Positions 17,025 through 26,727 of a stretch of 64,000 nucleotides of DNA are shown here, piece by piece. The stretch is from the NCBI GenBank assembly GCA_903918755.1, contig CAIXFN010000014.1:62001-126000 (forward strand), in the 5' to 3' direction. The DNA is from an uncultured Pedosphaera sp. Lineage in GTDB: Bacteria > Verrucomicrobiota > Verrucomicrobiia > Limisphaerales > Pedosphaeraceae. Position numbers and translations under genes: made by a program. The notes below the pieces were generated by a model. That model did no database searches, was not told the DNA's origin, and worked only from the letters and a program-made list of their open reading frames with translations. Numbering within the stretch: the stretch's first letter is position 1; the number at the start of each line of letters is the position of its first letter.

Positions 17025-18195
17025 CCGGCTGAACACGGTGGTGCGGGATATTCCGCGCTCCGGGATCCGGGATTTTTTCGACATCGTCACCACGATGAAG
17101 GATGTGCTGAGCCTGGGCATCGGCGAACCGGATTTTGACACCCCCTGGCATGTGCGGGAATCAACGGTGTTCGCGCTGGAACGGGGCGCGACGCATTACA
17201 CCAGCAATCTGGGATACCTGGAATTGCGCCAGGCCCTGTCCAGTTACGTGCGGAAGAATTTCGGGGCCGAGTATAATCCCGACAACGAGGTGCTGGTCAC
17301 CGTGGGAGTCAGCGAGGCGCTGGACCTGGCGTTGCGGGCGATCATCAATCCGGGCGACGAAGTTTTGTATCACGAGCCGTGTTACGTTTCCTATCGGGCC
17401 ACGATCCTGTTTGCGCACGGGGTGCCGCTGGAAGTATCGACGCGGGCGGAGGACGGGTTCCGTTTGACGCGCGCCATGCTCGAAGCCCGGGTAACGCCGC
17501 GAACAAAGGTTTTGATGCTGAATTTTCCGAACAATCCGACCGGAGCGGTGATGAGCCGGGCGGATTTGGAGGATATTGCGGCCTTTGTGAAGGAGCGGGA
17601 CCTGCTGTTGATCACAGATGAAATTTATGCCGAACTGACGCACGATGGCGCGCACACCAGCATCGTGAGCCTGCCCGGATTGCGGGAGCGGACGGTCTTC
17701 CTGCACGGCTTTTCCAAGGCCTGGGCGATGACCGGGTTCCGTTTGGGGTATGCCTGCGGGCCGGCGCCGCTGATCGAGGCGATGATGAAAATCCACCAGT
17801 ACACGATGCTCTGTGCGTCCTCGCTCAGCCAGAAAGCGGCTTTGGAAGCCCTGACGCATCCCGGGCCGGAACTCGGAAATATGCTGGACGAGTACCGCCG
17901 CCGCCGCAATTACCTGGCGGCCGCCTTTGCGGATATGGGGGTCGATTGCATTCGTCCATTGGGGGCGTTTTACGCGTTTCCCAGTGTGGCAAAATACGGA
18001 TTGTCCTCCCGCGACTTCGCACTCCAACTGCTGCAGGAAGAAAAGGTGGCGGTGGTGCCGGGGACGGCATTTGGGGCGTGTGGAGAGGGATTCATCCGTT
18101 GCGCCTATGCGACCAGCATGGACAATGTCAAAGAGGCCATGCGCCGGATGGGGCGGTTTATTGAACGGCGGCAAGCGCATGGCCAAACCCACTGA
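16999..18195 (+). CDS. class I/II pyridoxal-phosphate aminotransferase
   Basis: 398 residues. The PLP Schiff-base Lys is K240 in HGFSKAWAMTGFRLGY; D207 and Y210 in ITDEIY contact the cofactor; N178 in NFPNNPTG and R248 are also at the usual places. The N-terminal MKDVLSLGIGEPDFDTP is typical of aspartate/aromatic aminotransferase subfamily Igamma. It overlaps the Lrp gene upstream and the pseudouridine synthase downstream (17 bp). An amino donor cannot be assigned. Confidence 0.92.
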   Translation: MNDSLSLRNRLNTVVRDIPRSGIRDFFDIVTTMKDVLSLGIGEPDFDTPWHVRESTVFALERGATHYTSNLGYLELRQALSSYVRKNFGAEYNPDNEVLVTVGVSEALDLALRAIINPGDEVLYHEPCYVSYRATILFAHGVPLEVSTRAEDGFRLTRAMLEARVTPRTKVLMLNFPNNPTGAVMSRADLEDIAAFVKERDLLLITDEIYAELTHDGAHTSIVSLPGLRERTVFLHGFSKAWAMTGFRLGYACGPAPLIEAMMKIHQYTMLCASSLSQKAALEALTHPGPELGNMLDEYRRRRNYLAAAFADMGVDCIRPLGAFYAFPSVAKYGLSSRDFALQLLQEEKVAVVPGTAFGACGEGFIRCAYATSMDNVKEAMRRMGRFIERRQAHGQTH

Positions 18196-19039
18196 AATCG
18201 AGTTACCCGAGGCCGGCCTGGCGATTCCCATTCTGTACGAGGATCGCTCGGTAATGGCGCTCGACAAACCGGCGGGCTGGCTGTTGGCCCCGGATAACTG
18301 GGATCGCACGGCGCGGAACCTGCAACTGGCCCTGCATTCGTCGCTGAACGCCGGGGAATTCTGGGCACGATCGCGCAACCTGAAGTTTCTGCGGTACGTC
18401 CACCGGTTGGACGCCGAAACCACCGGGGTGATCCTTTTCGCGCGGAGCCAGGGCGCCCTCGAGTCTTATACCGAGCTCTTCGAGACCCGCCGCGTGGACA
18501 AGTACTATATGGCCGTGGTGCGCGGCCGGCCGCAGTCGGCCACCTGGACATGCCAACTGCCCCTGATGGCTGATCCGGATGGCACCCACCGGATGAGGGT
18601 GGCGCCCTCCGGGACCGCGCCACGACCGGCGCGCCCCGACGACCGTGATGAAATGGGCGGGGAGGACGAAGGCGGAAGCCCGGAGACAACGTTTCTCAAG
18701 GATGCGGAAACGCACTTCAGAGTTATTGCCGAGGCGGCCGACACCACCCTCGTGGAGGCGCATCCGGTGACCGGGCGGACCCACCAAATCCGGGTTCACC
18801 TGGCGGCGGCGGGACATCCGGTGGTGGGCGATCCAATTTATGGCACGGATCCGGCGGCCGCCTCCAAAGGCCGACAGCGGCTGGCGTTGCGGGCCTGGCG
18901 GCTCGGCTACCGGGACCCTTTTCAGCGGCGACCGGTCCGGATTGAGGCGCCGATGGCGGAGTTCCTTCGCGAATATGGCTTTAGTCCCAAATTGGCGACG
19001 GGGGTTCCCGCCCGGCCCCGTCCGGAATTGCCGACGTGA
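18179..19039 (+). CDS. RluA-type pseudouridine synthase
   Basis: 286 residues from the ATG at 18179, inside the end of the aminotransferase gene. The catalytic Asp is D78 in HRLDAETTG; other family motifs are ILYEDRSVMALDKPAGW at the N-terminus and PVTGRTHQIRVHLAAAGHPVVGDPIYG near the C-terminus. There is no S4 RNA-binding domain, so it is of the RluA/RluC-lacking-S4 or TruC kind. An insert of about 30 acidic and Pro residues (around 150-180) is unusual. It modifies rRNA or tRNA uridines. Confidence 0.88.
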   Translation: MAKPTEIELPEAGLAIPILYEDRSVMALDKPAGWLLAPDNWDRTARNLQLALHSSLNAGEFWARSRNLKFLRYVHRLDAETTGVILFARSQGALESYTELFETRRVDKYYMAVVRGRPQSATWTCQLPLMADPDGTHRMRVAPSGTAPRPARPDDRDEMGGEDEGGSPETTFLKDAETHFRVIAEAADTTLVEAHPVTGRTHQIRVHLAAAGHPVVGDPIYGTDPAAASKGRQRLALRAWRLGYRDPFQRRPVRIEAPMAEFLREYGFSPKLATGVPARPRPELPT

Positions 19040-19455
19040 AGCTCTCGGCCAAGAGTGATTACGCGGCCCGGGCCGTGCTGGGTTTGGCGCGGGAGTACCA
19101 TGGCGGGCGATCCCTGCGGGTGGAGGATTTGGCGGCGGGGCAGGGTTTGCCGCCCAACTACCTGATCCAAATACTGATCGAGCTGAAATCGCGGAAAATT
19201 GTGAAGAGCGTACGGGGAAAAGAGGGGGGGTATCTGCTGGCGCGCCCGCCGGCTGAAATCACGCTCGGGGATGTGTTGCGCTGCGTGCATGGCCAGGTTT
19301 TCGATTCCCCCGCTTTGAATGATGAGGCATGTCCGCCGGAGTTGCGAACCGCCTGGTTGAGGCTCCAACAAGCGCTGGACGAAGCCGCCGACGGGATCAC
19401 GTTTCAAAAACTGCTCGAGCAGGGGCTCGACAAAGAGAAGATGTATTACATCTGA
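19036..19455 (+). CDS. Rrf2 family transcriptional regulator
   Basis: 139 residues from a GTG that overlaps the previous stop (GTGA), so it is translationally coupled. The N-terminal winged helix has the family signature KLSAKSDYAARAVLGLA, GLPPNYLIQILIELKSRKIVKSVRGKEGG. The usual three-Cys iron-sulfur cluster site is missing: only one Cys (EACPPEL) is present. It therefore probably senses something other than an Fe-S cluster, or uses other ligands. Confidence 0.87.
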   Translation: MKLSAKSDYAARAVLGLAREYHGGRSLRVEDLAAGQGLPPNYLIQILIELKSRKIVKSVRGKEGGYLLARPPAEITLGDVLRCVHGQVFDSPALNDEACPPELRTAWLRLQQALDEAADGITFQKLLEQGLDKEKMYYI

Positions 19456-19471
19456 CCCCGCGCGGTGGCGA

Positions 19472-21646
<2,175 letters not shown>

Positions 21647-22225
21647 GGAGGGGACCTTAATCGCAGACTCGCACGGGTGCAAAGAAAACTCGTTGGGCGG
21701 GGGCGTCGTTCGTTTTGTGCCGGGGCAGGAGTCGGGGAACATGGCGTCCAGGAGGGTTCACCAGGGGAGCGGGCAGGGAAACTGGCCAAGCCATTCCCGT
21801 GCCGGGAAGTGCCAGCAGGCGCGACTGCAGGGAGTTTGCGGGGGGGGCGGGGAGGTAATCATTGGGGGGGTGAAAAGGCCGGACCCGGACTCTGAACTGT
21901 AACAAAAATGCGCTTGACGCGAGACCGATCCCGAGCGAAGAATACGTGCAAGTTGCTCGGGTCCAAAGGGTCCGGAGAAAGTGTCTCCTGACTCAATTCC
22001 TTGGTTGAGTGAAATGCCAAGGGTGCAAAATATACAGAAAGAATGATGCTGGTTGTAAAATTTAAATCGGTGACATCGACTCTCGGCTGCCTTTTAGTGG
22101 TCTTCCGCGGTTCGAATAATTCCAACAAATGTTCATTACTGGCGCGAAGCGTGGAGTTCGCCGGGCAGGCGGTCACGGCGAAGCTTGGCTGGCGCTGAAA
22201 TCAGTGCGAATTGCTATCCATTGTT
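21647..22225 (+). promoter_or_regulatory. leader/intergenic region before the EPS locus with competing hairpins
   Basis: This 579-bp non-coding stretch separates the exported YyaL gene from the polysaccharide locus and is more AT-rich than its surroundings after 21900. It holds a 5-bp hairpin (GGAGA at 21974-21978, TCTCC at 21984-21988). It also holds two mutually exclusive ones: ACTCAA 21991-21996 with TTGAGT 22005-22010, or CCTTGG 21999-22004 with CCAAGG 22017-22022. No T-run follows, so this is not a simple terminator. The layout suggests a structured leader for the antiterminator gene. A TTGACG at about 21914 lacks a good -10. Confidence 0.35.
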
Positions 22226-22780
22226 ATGGAAAGTGCAAAATTAGCCTGGTATTGTGCCAGGACCAAACCAAAGCATGAGCACATTGCCGCAGCCAATGTT
22301 CGAAAAAATTTGGGTCTGAGTGTATTTCACCCCCGACTGGCGGTGGAAAGGGCCACCCGGCGGGGGCCGGTGCGGTTGGTGGAGCCGCTCTTTCCCGGTT
22401 ATATATTTGTCCGGATGGTCCTCGCCGAGGGTGCGAGCGAGTTGCAGTTCACCAACGGAATCAGCAGTCTGGTGCATTTTGGCAGCCGAATCCCCACGGT
22501 TGCGGATGCGGTGATTGAGGAGTTGCAGGAATGTTTTCAGGACGGTGAGCCGATGGCGGTCAAGGACCGGATTGCGCCGGCGGATGAGGTGAGTGTGGCC
22601 GATGGCGCGTTTGCGGGAATGAACGCGATTGTGCTTCGAGTATTACCAGCGCGGAGAAGGGTACAGATCTTGCTTGATGTTTTAGGCAGACCCACTCCGG
22701 TTGAAGTGGATCGGAGCGCGGTCACCTTGGTGAATGACCGGATTGCGGCCAAGTTGCCGTCTCTGGCTGCGGAGAGATAA
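22226..22780 (+). CDS. NusG/RfaH/UpxY-like transcription antiterminator
   Basis: 184 residues from the ATG at 22226; a TTG upstream is less likely. The N-terminal NGN domain begins WYCARTKPKHEHIAAANVRKNL and contains LFPGYIFVRM, the conserved NusG motif. A C-terminal KOW-like region (IAPADEVSVADGAFAGMNAIV) follows. Specialised NusG paralogues of this kind sit at the head of long polysaccharide operons and let RNA polymerase read through them, which fits its place as first gene of a locus of more than 30 kb. A 257-bp gap with no recognisable gene separates it from the next gene. Confidence 0.88.
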   Translation: MESAKLAWYCARTKPKHEHIAAANVRKNLGLSVFHPRLAVERATRRGPVRLVEPLFPGYIFVRMVLAEGASELQFTNGISSLVHFGSRIPTVADAVIEELQECFQDGEPMAVKDRIAPADEVSVADGAFAGMNAIVLRVLPARRRVQILLDVLGRPTPVEVDRSAVTLVNDRIAAKLPSLAAER

Positions 22781-23037
22781 TTTAGGGTCAGTCGGGGTTT
22801 TTATTAATGCGGATGGCCGGTACAACGTGCCTCGAATGCCTTTGAATCGAGGAAAGAGAGAGAGTGCGGAAATTTCTGCAAGTGCGGAGCCTTGTACGCG
22901 CCTGATGGGTAATTTGCAGCTGTGGTTCCTCATCCGCATGGTCGGGTTACCAAAAGTGATGCGTTTCGCAAGGATGCGAAAATCTGGAGAACTGTGAAGG
23001 TTCCAACAACAACAATGTTCCTCAGTCAATTACTGCC

Positions 23038-23769
23038 ATGCCTCCCTCATCTGAGCTTGGTTTAGAACCGGGCTCCCGTTCGTACCGACCTTATATGGAT
23101 CCAGTATACGATGAAGCATTGGGTGGTTCCGCGACTGCGGGTGCCGGGGTGCCGGTGCCGGTATGGAAGCGGGTTTTGGATATCACCTTGATCATTTGTG
23201 CCCTGCCGATTCTGTTCCCCATCAGTCTGGGGTTGGCGATTCTGATCCGGTGCGTGTCCTCCGGGCCCATTCTGTTCCGGCAGGAACGGGTCGGACTAAA
23301 AGGGCGCACGTTCATGTGTTTCAAATTCCGGACGATGTTCGTGGATGCGGACAAGGGAGTTCACGAGGGCCATCTGGAGAAGTTGATGAACTCCGGCAAG
23401 CCCATGGTGAAGATGGACACCCACGGGGATCCGCGGGTGATTCCGTGCGGCGCGATTGTGCGCTCCTCCGGGCTGGATGAGATTCCCCAATTATTGAATG
23501 TGCTGCGGGGGGAAATGAGCATTGTTGGGCCGCGGCCATGCCTGCCGTTTGAAGCCAAGAAATACCTGCCGTGGCAGCGGGAGCGGTTTGAAACCCTGCC
23601 GGGATTGACCGGGTTGTGGCAGGTGAGCGGCAAGAATCGGACCACGTTTGATGAGATGATCAGCCTGGACATTGCCTACGCACGGAAAAAGAACCCCTGG
23701 CTGGATCTGAAGATCATGCTGAAGACGCCGTTCGCGCTGCTGGCGCAGATGCTGGAAGCGAAACGGTGA
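23038..23769 (+). CDS. polyprenyl-phosphate phosphoglycosyl transferase (sugar transferase)
   Basis: 243 residues. One re-entrant membrane helix (VWKRVLDITLIICALPILFP, about residues 42-61) is followed by the catalytic domain with RQERVGLKGRTFMCFKFRTMF, the acidic and basic residues of SSGLDEIPQLLNVLRGEMS, and VGPRPCLPFE and PGLTGLWQVSG. These are the standard motifs of the monotopic PglC/WcaJ C-terminal fold. It starts glycan assembly by moving a sugar-1-phosphate to undecaprenyl phosphate on the inner face of the membrane. The N-terminal multi-helix region of WcaJ is absent. Confidence 0.92.
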   Translation: MPPSSELGLEPGSRSYRPYMDPVYDEALGGSATAGAGVPVPVWKRVLDITLIICALPILFPISLGLAILIRCVSSGPILFRQERVGLKGRTFMCFKFRTMFVDADKGVHEGHLEKLMNSGKPMVKMDTHGDPRVIPCGAIVRSSGLDEIPQLLNVLRGEMSIVGPRPCLPFEAKKYLPWQRERFETLPGLTGLWQVSGKNRTTFDEMISLDIAYARKKNPWLDLKIMLKTPFALLAQMLEAKR

Positions 23770-23890
23770 ACAGTTGCTCGGAAGGCCCAGGAGTGCGGCC
23801 AACGAGTAAGACCAGCGCGGATTCGTAAAACCGAGGCCGGGCGTAAAAAATAGAATCTGGCCTTCCAAGGCCTTCGAATTAGCAGGAACT

Positions 23891-25033
23891 ATGAACAAGC
23901 AAATCAAAGTTGGCGTAATCGGTTGTGGCTATTGGGGTCCGAATCTGATCCGCAATTTCCGAGCCCTGGCCGATTGCCAACTCAAGGTGATGTGCGATGT
24001 GAGCCAGGAACGCCTGGCCCATCTTAAATCCATTTATCCGGAAGTGGAGGGCTCCACCGACTACCATCGCACTTTGAAGGAAGGTGGGTTGGATGCGGTG
24101 GCGATTGCCACGGCGGTAAAGTATCACTACAACATGGCGAAAGCGTGTCTCCTGGCGGGGAAGCACACGTTCATTGAAAAGCCCATGGCGGCTTCTTCCG
24201 CGGAATGTGAGGAACTCATTGAGATCGCCCGGCAGCAAGGCGTGGTGCTCATGGTGGGACACACTTTCCTCTACTCGCCAGCGGTCCGCCGGATCAAGCA
24301 GATCGTGGATTCCGGCGATATCGGCGAAATCCGCTACATCAGTGCGCGGCGATTGAATTTGGGCTTGTTTCAGAAGGATATCAACGTGGCGTGGGATCTG
24401 GCGCCGCATGACATCTCGATCATTCTGCATATCATGCAGCAGCAGCCGACGACCATCAATTGCCGGGGCAGTGCGCATATCACGCCTGGAATTGAGGATG
24501 TCACGACGATGTGCCTGACCTTCCCGAAAGAACGTTCGGCGATCATTCAGAGCAGCTGGCTGGATCCGCGCAAAGTTCGCGAAATGACGATCGTGGGCAG
24601 CAAGCGCATGATTGTCTATGATGATGTGGCGCCGATTGAAAAGGTGCGGATCTTTGACGCCCGGGTGGAGCGTCCGCCGCATTACGACACGTTTGCCGAA
24701 TTTCATTACGCCTACCATTACGGCGATGTCTATGTGCCTTATATCAAGCAGGAAGAACCACTCAAGACCGAGTGCCAGCATTTCCTGGATTGCATCCGGC
24801 ATGCGGGGACCCCGCTGACGAGCGGCAAGGCGGGTCTGGATTTGGTGCGGATCCTGGAGGCTTCCTCAAAATCCCTCAAGCTCAACGGCGGGGCGGTGGA
24901 TCTGGTAGCTCCCGGAACGGTGCCCCAGACGCAGCCCGCCGCCAACGGCGCGGGATTGGCAACGGCGCCGGTGCCGACGGCCACGATGGCGGCTCCCGAG
25001 ACGCTGGCCGCCAAGACCCCCGCGCGGGCCTGA
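23891..25033 (+). CDS. Gfo/Idh/MocA family sugar dehydrogenase (WbpB/WlbA-like)
   Basis: 380 residues. Rossmann loop GVIGCGYWGPNLIRNF at the N-terminus, then DYHRTLKEGGLDAVAIATA and the GKHTFIEKPMAAS motif with the catalytic Lys. The C-terminal 50 residues are Ala/Pro-rich and probably disordered. The acetyltransferase gene follows 15 bp later. The pair resembles the WbpB/WbpD steps of 2,3-diacetamido-sugar synthesis, but the aminotransferase (WbpE) that works between them is not in the window. The substrate is probably a nucleotide sugar. Confidence 0.82.
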   Translation: MNKQIKVGVIGCGYWGPNLIRNFRALADCQLKVMCDVSQERLAHLKSIYPEVEGSTDYHRTLKEGGLDAVAIATAVKYHYNMAKACLLAGKHTFIEKPMAASSAECEELIEIARQQGVVLMVGHTFLYSPAVRRIKQIVDSGDIGEIRYISARRLNLGLFQKDINVAWDLAPHDISIILHIMQQQPTTINCRGSAHITPGIEDVTTMCLTFPKERSAIIQSSWLDPRKVREMTIVGSKRMIVYDDVAPIEKVRIFDARVERPPHYDTFAEFHYAYHYGDVYVPYIKQEEPLKTECQHFLDCIRHAGTPLTSGKAGLDLVRILEASSKSLKLNGGAVDLVAPGTVPQTQPAANGAGLATAPVPTATMAAPETLAAKTPARA

Positions 25034-25047
25034 TTTCAGCCACTCAT

Positions 25048-25536
25048 ATGAGTTCCACCCCTCCGCCATTCCGGCAAATCGCCCCGGACGTCAAACTGGG
25101 CAATAATGTCAAAATCTTCAGCTTCACTAATCTCTATGGCTGTGAAATCGGGGACGATGTGAAGATCGGCACCTTCGTGGAAATTCAAAAAGGAGCCCGC
25201 ATTGGTAATCGCTGCAAGGTATCCAGCCATACGTTTATCTGTGAAGGGGTGACACTGGAAGATGAGGTTTTCATCGGCCACAATGTGACCTTCATCAACG
25301 ACCGTTTTCCGCGGGCGACCAGCGCCGGGGGCGGTCTGCAGACGGAAGCGGATTGGGTCTGCGTCCCCACGGTGGTCAAGCGGGGGGCCTCCATCGGGTC
25401 CGGCGCCACGATATTGTGCGGCATCACGATTGGCGAGAAGGCATTGGTGGGAGCGGGCAGCCTGGTGACCAAGGATGTGCCGGCCGGGGCGGTGGTGGCC
25501 GGCAACCCGGCCCGGTTGATGAAACAGGGGAAGTGA
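25048..25536 (+). CDS. hexapeptide-repeat acetyltransferase (WbpD/WlbB-like)
   Basis: 162 residues, almost entirely left-handed beta-helix hexapeptide repeats (LGNNVKI, IGDDVKIG, IGNRCKV, LEDEVFIGHN, GASIGSGATILCGITIGEKALVGAGSL). It ends in VVAGNPARLMK, the usual closing motif. The short N-terminal segment and FINDRFPRA loop match sugar 3-N-acetyltransferases of the WbpD group. It probably acetylates an amino sugar nucleotide made by the adjacent pathway, using acetyl-CoA. Confidence 0.88.
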   Translation: MSSTPPPFRQIAPDVKLGNNVKIFSFTNLYGCEIGDDVKIGTFVEIQKGARIGNRCKVSSHTFICEGVTLEDEVFIGHNVTFINDRFPRATSAGGGLQTEADWVCVPTVVKRGASIGSGATILCGITIGEKALVGAGSLVTKDVPAGAVVAGNPARLMKQGK

Positions 25537-25602
25537 AAATCCGGCCGGGCGACCGGCAGTCGCACTCGGGCGGGCCGGTCAAACACTTTGAGCCGACCGA
25601 CC

Positions 25603-26652
25603 ATGGCGCCGGATGAAGGACCGGTGGAGCGCTGGAATCCGGTGACGGCACCGGGTTGGGACGCGCTGGTGCGGCAGCACCTGCAACACACGTTTTTCCA
25701 CGGGGCCGCGTGGGGGCGGGTACTGCTGGGGGCGTATGGGTATGAACCGGCCTACTTCGTGGCCCCCGAGGGCAGCGGGGCTCCGGCGGTTTTGCCGCTG
25801 ATGGAAGTCAACAGTTGGTTGACGGGACGGCGGGGAGTGGGGTTGCCGTTTACGGATTTCTCGGGGCCATTGTGCAACAGCCGGAAAGGCTGGGAGAAAG
25901 TGTGGCAGGCGGCGGTGGCATGGGGACGGGAACGGCAGTGGAAATATCTGGAGTGCCGGGGGGGGCGGGAATGGTTGCCGGAGGCCCCCGTGGCCGTGAG
26001 CTTCTGGGGGCACGATCTGGAGCTCGCACGCAGCGAAGCCGGTTTGTTTGAAGATTTGGAAAGCTCCACGCGGCGGGCTATTCGCAAGGGCGAAAAGTCC
26101 GGAGTGGAGGTGCGGGTAACGCAGCGCACCGAGGATTTGCGCGAGTTTTATCGATTGCTCTGCCGGACGCGGAAAAGGCATGGGTTGCCACCACAACCAT
26201 GGAGCTTTTTCCAACGAATCCAGGATGAGATAATCGCCCGCGATGAAGGTGTGATTGTAACCGCCCGGCGGGCACAGCGCGTGATCGCCGGCGCGGTTTA
26301 TTTTCACGGGGCGGGCAAGGTCATTTACAAATACGGGGCCGCCGACGAGCGCTGGCAACAATTCCGGGGGGCAAACCTGGTGATGTGGGAGGCGATCAAG
26401 TGGTATCGGGCCACCGGCGCCAAAAACCTGCACTTCGGGCGCACGTCAAAGTGGAACGAGGGACTCCGGCGTTTCAAGCTCGGCTGGGGCACGCGGGAGG
26501 AGTTAATTGAATATTTTCGCTTTGCCCCGGGCGAAAACCGCTTTCTGGTGGGCGGGGATGAGGCGCAGGGCTGGCACAACCGGGTCTTCCGCGGGTTGCC
26601 CATACCAGTATTGCGGATCATCGGGAAGCTGCTTTACCGTCATTCGGCTTGA
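25603..26652 (+). CDS. FemAB-like GNAT-fold transferase, exosortase-locus type
   Basis: 349 residues from the ATG at 25603. Two GNAT-like halves are visible. The second contains LESSTRRAIRKGEKSGVEV, FYRLLCRTRKRHGLPPQPW, and the C-terminal KNLHFGRTSKWNEGLRRFKL, which is characteristic of the FemAB family proteins found with exosortase/PEP-CTERM polysaccharide loci. Classical FemAB/MurM enzymes transfer amino acids from aminoacyl-tRNA to cell-wall precursors; the substrate of the exosortase-linked group is not known. A tRNA-like array lies about 8 kb downstream in the same locus. Confidence 0.82.
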   Translation: MAPDEGPVERWNPVTAPGWDALVRQHLQHTFFHGAAWGRVLLGAYGYEPAYFVAPEGSGAPAVLPLMEVNSWLTGRRGVGLPFTDFSGPLCNSRKGWEKVWQAAVAWGRERQWKYLECRGGREWLPEAPVAVSFWGHDLELARSEAGLFEDLESSTRRAIRKGEKSGVEVRVTQRTEDLREFYRLLCRTRKRHGLPPQPWSFFQRIQDEIIARDEGVIVTARRAQRVIAGAVYFHGAGKVIYKYGAADERWQQFRGANLVMWEAIKWYRATGAKNLHFGRTSKWNEGLRRFKLGWGTREELIEYFRFAPGENRFLVGGDEAQGWHNRVFRGLPIPVLRIIGKLLYRHSA

Positions 26653-26727
26653 ATAAGCAATTGCCCCGAAGGTGATGGAAGGATATAATTTTGAGTAAAT
26701 CGGGCGTTAATTCTCCCGCAGGGAAAT

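Noticed and set aside
17161-18423. 420-residue minus-strand open frame
   Set aside because: It lies opposite the clear aminotransferase gene and has a Gln/Arg/His-rich translation typical of antisense GC-rich sequence.
22781-23037. Possible small gene or c-di-GMP riboswitch before the sugar transferase
   Set aside because: An 87-codon frame here has no family features or ribosome-binding site, and no GEMM riboswitch core is visible. A 9-bp inverted pair (ATGCGGATG near 22808, CATCCGCAT near 22931) and a short hairpin near 22963 are too weak to call.
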